From NCBI GenBank assembly GCA_937877515.1, contig CALFIX010000035.1:1-24133 (forward strand): a DNA stretch of 24,133 nucleotides, in the 5' to 3' direction. Numbering within the stretch: position 1 is the stretch's first letter; the number at the start of each line of letters is the position of its first letter. Source of the DNA: an uncultured Treponema sp. (lineage in GTDB: Bacteria > Spirochaetota > Spirochaetia > Treponematales > Treponemataceae). Made by a program: the position numbers and the translations under genes. The notes under the pieces were generated by a model. The model made no database searches and had not been told where the DNA came from. It worked only from the letters and a program-made list of their open reading frames with translations. Of the stretch, positions 14,682 to 21,127 are shown one piece after another.

Positions 14682-16253
14682 TTATTGCTTACCAGACTCT
14701 ATTATTTTATACATTGGAGTCTTGTCAGGAGAAAGCTCTAAAATATGTTTTTCGCATTCCAAAACTTCAGAAGGGTCGTGAGTTACATGTAAAAGAGTTG
14801 TTGTTTCGGTTTCTGCAATTAAATTTAGCAGGTCCAGAATTTTTGTGCGGTAGTTTTCGTCCAATCCATGGCAGGGTTCATCTAATATAAGTACAAGCGG
14901 ACTTTTTACAGCTGCACGCAGGATGAGTATTGCCCTCTGCTCTCCGTAGCTTAAAGAGCCAAAAGCTTCGTTTTCGCGGCCTTTAAAACCTGCAAGTGAA
15001 AGCCATTGATAAGCTGTAGCCTTTTTAAAATCGGTAGCTTTTTCGTAAAGTCCTATGCTGTCATGAAAGCCGGAAATTATTGTGTCGCATAAACTTGTTC
15101 CGCCAACCATTCTGTATTCAACATGTAAACGGTAACTTACAATTCCTAAGTTTTTTTTGATGTCCCAGATTGTCTCTCCGGTACCCCTTTTTTTACCAAA
15201 GATAAAAATTTTTTCACGGAAGACCTGCATGTTGTCACCAGTGATAAGTTCTAGAATGGTCGTTTTACCGCTTCCGTTTGGACCGCGTAAAAGCCAGTGC
15301 TCACCTTTTTTTACTTCCCAGTTTAAGTTTATAAGAACCTTGTGTTCGTCCCAACCAACGTTTACATCTTCAAAGCGAATAAGACTTTCCGTAGTAATTG
15401 GTTTGCTTGAATCTTCTCTCGTTAGAACCTGTGTTTCTTCGCGTATTTTTTTTAGAGAATCTAAGAAAGCATTTTTTTCTTCTTTGAGTTTTTGTTTTTT
15501 TTCTTCGTTGCGTTTTAAAAGAATTTGTTCGTATTCAAGCCGGGAACCGCAGTAAGAAATTTGTTTGTTGTTAAACTCTAATACACAGTTTATTGCTTCT
15601 GGAATTTCAAAAAAGCGTTCCATGCTTAAAATTATTCGGGGAAAACTTAGCTCTGTTCCTTTTGCATTTAGCTGACGGTTTGCAATTGTGTTAAAGAACT
15701 CTAAAAGAATTTTTCTGGAGGAAGCATCCAGGCCTGCAAACGGGTCACTTAAAATAATTAAACTTTTATTGGAAAGTAAAGCACGGCATAAAAGTGTTCT
15801 TCGTATTTCGCCCGTAGAAAGGTATTTTAAACCTCGGTCTAGAATTTTTTCTATGCCGCAAAGCTTTACTTCGGGCAATGTTTCTAAGCGTAATGAATTG
15901 ATTTTTGTAACTTCTGAAAGGTAAACTCTGGCAGTACGTCCAATGTCTTCTTTATTTAAAATTTCACTTTGATCATTTTTCCGTTCTTCTTCTATCAGGT
16001 GAGCGGCTTCTTCTAAAGAAACTAAAGATGTGCTGTTGGAAAAGATATTTGAATAAAGTGCTTCTTGAGAGTTTTCGTTTGGTTCTATATTCAGTGAACC
16101 GGAAAGTGCTTTTATAAAGTCTGCTTTGCCACTGCCGTTTACACCTGTAACAAGCCAGGCTTCTCCCTCTTTCATTTTCCAATTGATGTCAGAAATAATT
16201 TTTTTAGAGTTATCTGTAACTTTACAGTTTTTTATTGTAATAAGATTAGACAT
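14682..16253 (-). CDS. ModF-like protein with two ABC ATPase domains, the first degenerate
   Basis: A 523-residue cytoplasmic protein of two ABC ATPase domains without membrane segments, like ModF/PhrA proteins. In domain 2 the motifs are canonical: GPNGSGKTT at about residue 323, SLSYGEQRA, LILDEP at about 456, and HVTHD as H-loop. Domain 1 is altered at both nucleotide sites. Walker A is GVNGSGKAD, with Ala44 where Ser/Thr binds Mg2+. Walker B reads IILSDP, with Ser169 and Asp170 where Asp and Glu are expected. LSTGEIRR is retained. A 50-residue charged linker (KRNEEKKQKLKEEKNAFL) joins the domains. The start overlaps the end of the LysR gene by 8 nt, so they form an operon. The substrate is unknown; molybdate transport genes are not in view. 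Confidence 0.83.
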   Translation of the reverse strand: MSNLITIKNCKVTDNSKKIISDINWKMKEGEAWLVTGVNGSGKADFIKALSGSLNIEPNENSQEALYSNIFSNSTSLVSLEEAAHLIEEERKNDQSEILNKEDIGRTARVYLSEVTKINSLRLETLPEVKLCGIEKILDRGLKYLSTGEIRRTLLCRALLSNKSLIILSDPFAGLDASSRKILLEFFNTIANRQLNAKGTELSFPRIILSMERFFEIPEAINCVLEFNNKQISYCGSRLEYEQILLKRNEEKKQKLKEEKNAFLDSLKKIREETQVLTREDSSKPITTESLIRFEDVNVGWDEHKVLINLNWEVKKGEHWLLRGPNGSGKTTILELITGDNMQVFREKIFIFGKKRGTGETIWDIKKNLGIVSYRLHVEYRMVGGTSLCDTIISGFHDSIGLYEKATDFKKATAYQWLSLAGFKGRENEAFGSLSYGEQRAILILRAAVKSPLVLILDEPCHGLDENYRTKILDLLNLIAETETTTLLHVTHDPSEVLECEKHILELSPDKTPMYKIIESGKQ

Positions 16254-17160
16254 TTTGTTCTTTCTCCCAGGCTGTGTTATGAAGTATATCTGTTACGGCA
16301 AGACGAATTTGTCTTTTTTGTTCGCTTCCGGAAATCTGTGTCCTTTGAATAAAACCTATGTCGTAGTAGCCTAGAGCGTTCCCTGCACTGTGGCAGATAA
16401 AGCCTTCCTTGTAAGGACCGTAGTCTAAAACTATTTTAGGTACCAGTCCTATGCCAAGTCCTAATGCAGACAGGGCCATGACGGCTTCGTTTCCTTCTGC
16501 TTCTGCAACAATCTGTGGTTTTACGTTACGGCTTTTTACCCAACTGTCAAAACGTTTACGAGCAAGTCCTGTGCGCGGAAGTATTAGTGGTACAGAAGAA
16601 ACTATGTCCTGCGGGCTGCCAGAAATTTCTACATAGGGACCTGGTGTGCTGGCTGCAAAAACTAAGGGACTTTTTCTTACAGGAATGCAGTCAAAAAAAT
16701 CAATTGATGTAGAAGGGATGGCTGCAACTGCAAGTTCTGCCCTGCCTTCTCTGATTGCACTGGCAGCCTGTGCAGGGTCGCCCGTTTCTATGCTGAGCTG
16801 AATGTACGGGTACTTTGCTTTTAGTTTTTTTATAAACGGAGGCATTATGGTATAGCATGCCGTTACACTCGCATAAACATGAAGGGTTCCACGAACTTCT
16901 TTGTCTTTGTTGGAAAAATGTTCTAAAAGCTGTTCTTTGTTTTCCAGGCAGTCTTCTGCAAACTTTGCAAACTCCATGCCTTCATTTGTAAGATGAACTT
17001 CTCTGTTGTCGCGTTCAAACAGGGGTGAGCCGACTTCTTGTTCCAGACGGTTTATCATGCGGCTGAGAGCGGACGGACTTAGATGCACTTCTTCTGCAGT
17101 ATGTGCAAAGTGTAATGTGCGGCTTAGTTTTAAAAATGCATCTAGCTCTACAAAATCCAT
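16246..17160 (-). CDS. LysR-family transcriptional regulator, IlvY-like
   Basis: A 304-residue regulator. Residues 1-60 are the winged helix-turn-helix (LDAFLKLSRTLHFAHTAEEV, then SPSALSRMINRLEQEVGSPLFER). Residues 90-300 are the effector-binding domain. Several stretches closely recall E. coli IlvY: SVTACYTIMPPF, ETGDPAQAASAIREGRAELAVAAIP and LGLGIGLVPKIVLD. IlvY senses acetolactate-type intermediates and controls ilvC, but no ilv gene is nearby, so the target is open. It is divergent from the GH95-like gene (143-nt gap), the usual position of a LysR target, and co-transcribed with the ModF-like gene. AGAGAAG is a weak ribosome site before the ATG. Confidence 0.88.
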   Translation of the reverse strand: MDFVELDAFLKLSRTLHFAHTAEEVHLSPSALSRMINRLEQEVGSPLFERDNREVHLTNEGMEFAKFAEDCLENKEQLLEHFSNKDKEVRGTLHVYASVTACYTIMPPFIKKLKAKYPYIQLSIETGDPAQAASAIREGRAELAVAAIPSTSIDFFDCIPVRKSPLVFAASTPGPYVEISGSPQDIVSSVPLILPRTGLARKRFDSWVKSRNVKPQIVAEAEGNEAVMALSALGLGIGLVPKIVLDYGPYKEGFICHSAGNALGYYDIGFIQRTQISGSEQKRQIRLAVTDILHNTAWEKEQNV

Positions 17161-17188
17161 TTAACTTCTCTTTTCTGATTTTATGTGC

Positions 17189-17217
17189 ATTGTAGCATAA
17201 ACGAGATGTTTTTTTAA
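17189..17217 (-). promoter_or_regulatory. Promoter of the LysR gene
   Basis: On the minus strand, an extended -10, TGC then TACAAT (17194-17189), with TTAAAA 17 bp upstream (17217-17212). The expected start is near 17182, 22 nt before the ATG at 17160. Confidence 0.5.
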
Positions 17218-17240
17218 AGCATTAAGAAAGTTCTGTAAGA

Positions 17241-17269
17241 TTGTATTCTTTACACAACAATGGTAGAAT
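17241..17269 (+). promoter_or_regulatory. Promoter of the GH95-like gene
   Basis: TTGTAT (17241-17246), a 17-bp spacer and TAGAAT (17264-17269). The expected start is near 17276, giving a 28-nt leader with AGAGAGG at 17291-17297. Confidence 0.6.
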
Positions 17270-17303
17270 AAGCTTATTACAGAAGCAACTAGAGAGGTTT
17301 TTT

Positions 17304-19388
17304 ATGAATGTACTTTGGTATAAAAATCCGGCAGAAGATAAAAATGCAGCTTTGCCTGTGGGAAACGGTCGTTTAGGTGCTCTTGTTTATGGGCGCACAG
17401 GACATGAAGTAATAGATTTGTTTGAAGAGTCTGTATGGTCTGGCATAAAAGCTAAACGTGACAATACAGAGGCAAAAAATCACTTAAAAGAAATAAGGGC
17501 AATGTTAAACAAGAATAATGTTTCTGAAGCCCAGGAGCTTTTACTGGAATCTTTTACAGCTCTTCCTTCTGAACAGACAAAGTATCTTGGAGCAGGAAGT
17601 CTTCACTTAGATTTTTATACAAGCGAAACTTACGGGCTTAACAGCTCTTCAGGAATAAGAAGCAACTCTTTTGAAAACGGTACATCATATAAACGCGAAT
17701 TAGATTTGTCTTCTGCAATTGTTACGACTTTTTTCTCTAAAGATATGAATGTAAAGAATACAGCAGATTTTTCAGAAAATGCTTTTGGTTCTAGCATTAC
17801 ATATACAAGGGAAGTTTTTGTTTCTTCTGCTTCTGATGTTATTGTTGTGCATATTGCAGCATCTACACCAAATAGCATCTATTTTAGAGCTTATCTAGAA
17901 AATGAAAATATTTCTTTTATGAGGGCCATTGGTCAAGACACTATATGTGCAACTTCTGTTACCGGCATTCCTTATTGCACAATGCTTACTGCAACAACTT
18001 CAGGTGGAAGTGTTAAAAGTAGAGGGGGGGCTCTTATTGTAGAAGGTGCTGATGATGTTACCTTATACATTGATATAGAAACGGCTTTTGCAAAAAGAAA
18101 ATATCTTAAAAAAGGTGGCAATGTAAGTGACTCTCAGAAAAGTCTTATTCGCTTTGTAGAAGATTTGGCTTTACAAAAAGTATGCTTTGCATTGGGCGCT
18201 TCTTATCAGAACTTAAAAAAATCTCACATTGCAGACTATTCTGCTTTGTATGAAAATACGCCAAAACTTTCTCTCTCTGAATCAGAAAATGAATTCTGTA
18301 CAGAAGATATTCTTTATTCTGGAGAGCATGAAAAAGAGCTTTCTGAAATTTATTATAACTACAGTAAATACCTGTATATTTCCAGTTCTGCTGTACGGGG
18401 AAAGCTCCCTCCTTTGGAAAAAGGCTTGTGGACTGTAAATGAACGTTATAATTTAAAAGGCGGAATGAATGTTTATCTTCCGGGAGTTTCTTTAGACATT
18501 CCTCTGTGTGATAAAAATGTTTTTGCATTTTTGAAGCGACTTTATAAAAACGGAAAGACAACCTCTAATGCTATGTTTGGTATAGATGGCTTTGCAGCAT
18601 TTGCCTCTTCTGACATTTGGGGAGACTCTTCTCCAAATGGAACAGACTTTTTGCAGTCATATTGGGTGTTAGGTGCATGCAGGGTAGCTTTACTTGTTAG
18701 AGAATATTTTGAATATACTTTAGATAAAAAGTTTTTAAAGAAAAATTTTTACATTTTAGAAAATGCAGTTTCTTTTGCAGAGAATTTTCTTAGCTTAAAA
18801 GATGATGCTTCTTGCGTTTGTGTAAGCCCATCGTGTGTTTCTAGTGTAAAAGAAGAGGGGGAATACATAACAAATTATAACAGAGAGGATAATGTTTTAC
18901 TTTATAGGCTTTTTAATGCATATTTAGAAAGTGCAAAAGATCTTTCTAAAGTCCCTTCTAGTGCAGAACTTGTAAAATGTCGTAGCATGCTAGAAAAACT
19001 TGGAGATATAGAAAATTATAATGAAGAAAAGAAGCTAAACCTAAAAGAATTACCTCTTAACATGCAAAAAGAAAATTTTAAAAATCTTTGTTACATGAAA
19101 GATGCTGTAGTCCAAAGCTATATACGTGATGGGGTCGTTTGTGTAGAGTTTTTAGCTAATGCAACTAAGCTTTGGAAAAATGGTTCAATAAAAGCTGCAG
19201 CATTAAAGGGGAACATTTATGCCGATGTTTCTTGGAAGGATGGAAGTATAGAGGAAGCTCGTGTTTATGCAAAACCTGGCACAAAGTTTATGGAAAATTT
19301 AGATGTTGTGTACTTAGGACGTCATTATACGGCTCGTATTACAGAAGGTTCTTTAGATATCTTAAATATTCTTCCAAGCACGGTATAA
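17304..19388 (+). CDS. GH95-like protein (alpha-L-fucosidase family) lacking catalytic blocks
   Basis: A 694-residue protein without a signal peptide, so cytoplasmic. The N-terminus LWYKNPAEDKNAALPVGNG followed by RLGALVYG is the family signature, and the C-terminal GSIKAAALKGNIYADVSWKDG matches the family's end domain. The parts that hold the active site are changed. The NxNxQMNYW segment reads YNLKGGMNVYLPG (about residue 381). HHxTDIWGD reads FASSDIWGD (about 438). The PSxSPEN segment with the acid Glu reads VSPSCVSSVKEE (about 508). About 100 residues that normally carry the HRHxSHL and DGNFG blocks are missing before residue 600. It is also shorter than the usual 750-800. AGAGAGG fixes the ATG at 17304. 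Loss of glycosidase activity is likely; a binding role is possible. Confidence 0.8.
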   Translation: MNVLWYKNPAEDKNAALPVGNGRLGALVYGRTGHEVIDLFEESVWSGIKAKRDNTEAKNHLKEIRAMLNKNNVSEAQELLLESFTALPSEQTKYLGAGSLHLDFYTSETYGLNSSSGIRSNSFENGTSYKRELDLSSAIVTTFFSKDMNVKNTADFSENAFGSSITYTREVFVSSASDVIVVHIAASTPNSIYFRAYLENENISFMRAIGQDTICATSVTGIPYCTMLTATTSGGSVKSRGGALIVEGADDVTLYIDIETAFAKRKYLKKGGNVSDSQKSLIRFVEDLALQKVCFALGASYQNLKKSHIADYSALYENTPKLSLSESENEFCTEDILYSGEHEKELSEIYYNYSKYLYISSSAVRGKLPPLEKGLWTVNERYNLKGGMNVYLPGVSLDIPLCDKNVFAFLKRLYKNGKTTSNAMFGIDGFAAFASSDIWGDSSPNGTDFLQSYWVLGACRVALLVREYFEYTLDKKFLKKNFYILENAVSFAENFLSLKDDASCVCVSPSCVSSVKEEGEYITNYNREDNVLLYRLFNAYLESAKDLSKVPSSAELVKCRSMLEKLGDIENYNEEKKLNLKELPLNMQKENFKNLCYMKDAVVQSYIRDGVVCVEFLANATKLWKNGSIKAAALKGNIYADVSWKDGSIEEARVYAKPGTKFMENLDVVYLGRHYTARITEGSLDILNILPSTV

Positions 19389-19416
19389 AAAAATAAGTGC
19401 AAAGTAATTGTTCATG

Positions 19417-19425
19417 TGCTATAAT
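19417..19425 (+). promoter_or_regulatory. Extended -10 promoter of the plsC-like pseudogene (leaderless)
   Basis: TGC directly followed by a perfect TATAAT (19420-19425); the -35 region is weak. The expected start is 19432, the A of the ATG. Confidence 0.5.
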
Positions 19426-19431
19426 TTGCAC

Positions 19432-19909
19432 ATGGACAGTTATATAGAAGATGAAGCATCATTTAAAAGACATGTAAATATTTGGAAAAATTCTAGATTT
19501 TTAGCAAGATTTTACATAAAAAATAAAACTTGGCTACACATGGGATGTAGCTCCAGAAAGTTTTAAGCCGCCGTATTTTGTACTTTCAAATCATAATTTA
19601 AAATTTTGACAGTGTATTATTGGGATTAAGTTTTCCTAAGCACATGTATTTTATTGCAAGCGAGCTAGTGTATAGGGCGGGTTTTAAGAGTAAACTTTTA
19701 AAATGGGCATTTGAACCAATTAGTAAAATAAAGGGTGCAACAGATGCCTTAGCAGTAGCAAAGGCTTTACGAAAAATTCGTCATGGAAAAAATATTTGTG
19801 CGGTGCAGAAAATATTTGTGCGGTGCAGAAAATATTTGTGCGGTGAAGAAAATGTTTGTGCGGTGCAGAAAATGTTTGTGGGCCCGGAAGATGTGTGTTT
19901 GACGAAATA
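19432..19909 (+). pseudogene. Broken PlsC-type 1-acylglycerol-3-phosphate acyltransferase
   Basis: Joining three frames restores an acyltransferase N-terminus. Frame one starts MDSYIEDEASFKRH at 19432. After one surplus A in the A4 run at 19525-19528 it continues LGYTWDVAPESFKPPYFVLS and NHNLKF. After one surplus T in the T4 run at 19604-19607 it continues DSVLLGLSFPKHMYFIASE and RKIRHGKNIC. This rebuilds the catalytic NHxxxxD motif (NHNLKFD); the second shift falls exactly inside it. After GKNIC, where the FPEG motif should follow, a 20-bp tandem array begins, and only GPED may remain of FPEG. The C-terminal half is absent. The two shifts lie in short homopolymers and could be sequencing errors, but the lost C-terminus could not. 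Confidence 0.8.
19801..19880. repeat. Four tandem copies of a 20-bp unit
   Basis: The unit CGGTGCAGAAAATATTTGTG occupies 19801-19820 and 19821-19840; two further copies with one or two changes fill 19841-19860 and 19861-19880. The 12 bases before 19801 (AAAATATTTGTG) match the end of the unit and belong to the acyltransferase reading frame. The period is not a multiple of three. Confidence 0.95.
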
Positions 19910-19953
19910 GATGAGGCTGCCCGCCAGAGTGAATGCCGTCCGGAAAGTCAGTA

Positions 19954-19982
19954 TTGTGAAAAGAGAAAAAGCGTTATAAAAT
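19954..19982 (+). promoter_or_regulatory. Promoter of the alpha/beta hydrolase gene (leaderless)
   Basis: TTGTGA (19954-19959), a 17-bp spacer and TAAAAT (19977-19982). The expected start is 19989, the A of the ATG. There is no Shine-Dalgarno site. Confidence 0.5.
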
Positions 19983-19988
19983 ATCAGA

Positions 19989-20843
19989 ATGAAAACACGA
20001 AGAAAAATTTTTATCTGTCTGATTTTTGCACTTTGCACTATCCAGATTTTTTCAGAGAACACACAGGCTGTAACGAAAAAGAAAAATGGAGGACGCGCAA
20101 CTGTGAAAGAACTGCACATTACAAACGAAACAAATACAATTTACGGGAAACTTTTTTCTCCCAAAACTGATGAAAAATGTCCTGCTGTTATTATGAGCCA
20201 CGGGTACAACGGCTGCCACACGGATTTTTTTGATGACGCACGTTTCTTTGCTACAAACGGATACGTGGTATATTGTTATGATTTCTGCGGTGGTTCCACT
20301 CGTTCTCTTAGTACGGGCTCTTCTACTGACATGACGATTCACTCTGAAAAATCAGATTTGACTGCTGTGGTGAATTACATTAAAGAGCTGCCTAATGTAG
20401 ATGAAAAAAGAATTTATCTTTTAGGGGCAAGCCAGGGCGGGCTGGTTTCTGCGCTTGTTGCAGATGAGCTTCCCGATGTCATAAAAGCCTGTGCACTTTA
20501 TTACCCGGCGCTGTGCATTCCAGATAACTGGAGGGACAGATACCCCGAAGACAAAGATATTCCTGCGACAAACAATTTCTGGGGACTTACGCTTTCCCGC
20601 GAGTTTTTTGTGGATGTAAAAAAAATTGATATTACGCGCGACACTGGAAAATATTCCGGGCCTGTGCTTATTATTCACGGCGATTCAGATGAAATTGTTC
20701 CGCTGTGGTATTCAGAAGATGCTGTGAAACGATATGCTGATGCTGCTCTGAAAGTGCTTGCTGGTGAACGTCACGGTTTTTCACCGTCAGGTGCTGCAAC
20801 AGCCAGAGAGACTGTACTGGAGTTTTTTAATAGTACAAAATAG
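19989..20843 (+). CDS. Exported alpha/beta hydrolase (S9/dienelactone-hydrolase type)
   Basis: A 284-residue protein with a signal peptide (MKTRRKIFICLIFALCTIQI, cleavage near FSENTQA), so it acts in the periplasm or outside. The alpha/beta hydrolase triad is readable: nucleophile Ser148 in LLGASQGG, Asp234 in HGDSDEIVP, His262 in GERHGFSP. The oxyanion strand VIMSHGYNGC (about residues 67-76) and a cap of about 40 residues (WRDRYPEDKDIPATNNFWG) fit small esterases or peptidases of the BAAT/dienelactone-hydrolase type. An acetyl or feruloyl esterase role would suit a plant-polymer degrader, but the substrate cannot be read from sequence. Its codon use looks richer in G/C than that of the neighbouring GH95-like gene. 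The start has no ribosome site but coincides with a predicted transcription start. Confidence 0.82.
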   Translation: MKTRRKIFICLIFALCTIQIFSENTQAVTKKKNGGRATVKELHITNETNTIYGKLFSPKTDEKCPAVIMSHGYNGCHTDFFDDARFFATNGYVVYCYDFCGGSTRSLSTGSSTDMTIHSEKSDLTAVVNYIKELPNVDEKRIYLLGASQGGLVSALVADELPDVIKACALYYPALCIPDNWRDRYPEDKDIPATNNFWGLTLSREFFVDVKKIDITRDTGKYSGPVLIIHGDSDEIVPLWYSEDAVKRYADAALKVLAGERHGFSPSGAATARETVLEFFNSTK

Positions 20844-20893
20844 ATACTGGCGTCTGCTAAAATTTGATAATCATTTTATAAATAAAAGTGGTT

Positions 20894-21124
20894 TTCTTAA
20901 AATTGGCGGGAGGAAGCTTTGAGTGGGACAGTACCCGCAGCGAAGCTTCAAGCATACCCGCAGCGAAGCTTCAAGCATACCCGCAGCGAAGCTTCAAGCA
21001 AGCGCACTGATTGTTGCTGTCGCAAAGCGACAAACTTAATAGTTTCACTGCAACAATCAGTACGTAGTGCACTAGCGCACGGTCATGCGCCCACTCAGAA
21101 GCGACCGGTAGCCAATTTTAAGAA
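20894..21124. mobile_element. MITE-like inverted-repeat element between the hydrolase gene and araA
   Basis: A 231-bp block with perfect 14-bp terminal inverted repeats, TTCTTAAAATTGGC (20894-20907) and GCCAATTTTAAGAA (21111-21124). A second pair lies inside, GAGTGGG (20921-20927) with CCCACTC (21090-21096), then TGATTGTTGC (21008-21017) with GCAACAATCA (21050-21059), and a hairpin TGTCGC-aaa-GCGACA (21018-21032). It encodes no protein. Its right end is 3 nt from the araA stop. No target-site duplication is evident by eye. Confidence 0.7.
20932..21000. repeat. Three perfect copies of a 23-bp unit
   Basis: Three identical 23-bp units start at 20932, 20955 and 20978, each reading TACCCGCAGC, then GAAGCTTC (an 8-bp palindrome), then AAGCA. 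They sit in one arm of the inverted-repeat element. Confidence 0.95.
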
Positions 21125-21127
21125 ATG

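Noticed and set aside
14682..16253. Molybdate regulator or transporter component
   Set aside because: The ModF-like layout is general for such double ATPases and no modABC genes or molybdate motif are in the window.
17241..17303. Longer N-terminus for the GH95-like protein
   Set aside because: It would start on the -35 box, upstream of the predicted transcript, and family similarity begins right after the ATG at 17304.
19801..19880. CRISPR-like array
   Set aside because: The 20-bp copies are directly joined with no spacers; this is a simple tandem repeat.
19856..20170. 104-codon frame overlapping the hydrolase signal peptide region
   Set aside because: It starts in the tandem repeats, overlaps the better-supported hydrolase frame and shows no recognisable domain.
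20932..21000. CRISPR-like array
   Set aside because: Three 23-bp copies abut without spacers and sit inside an inverted-repeat element.
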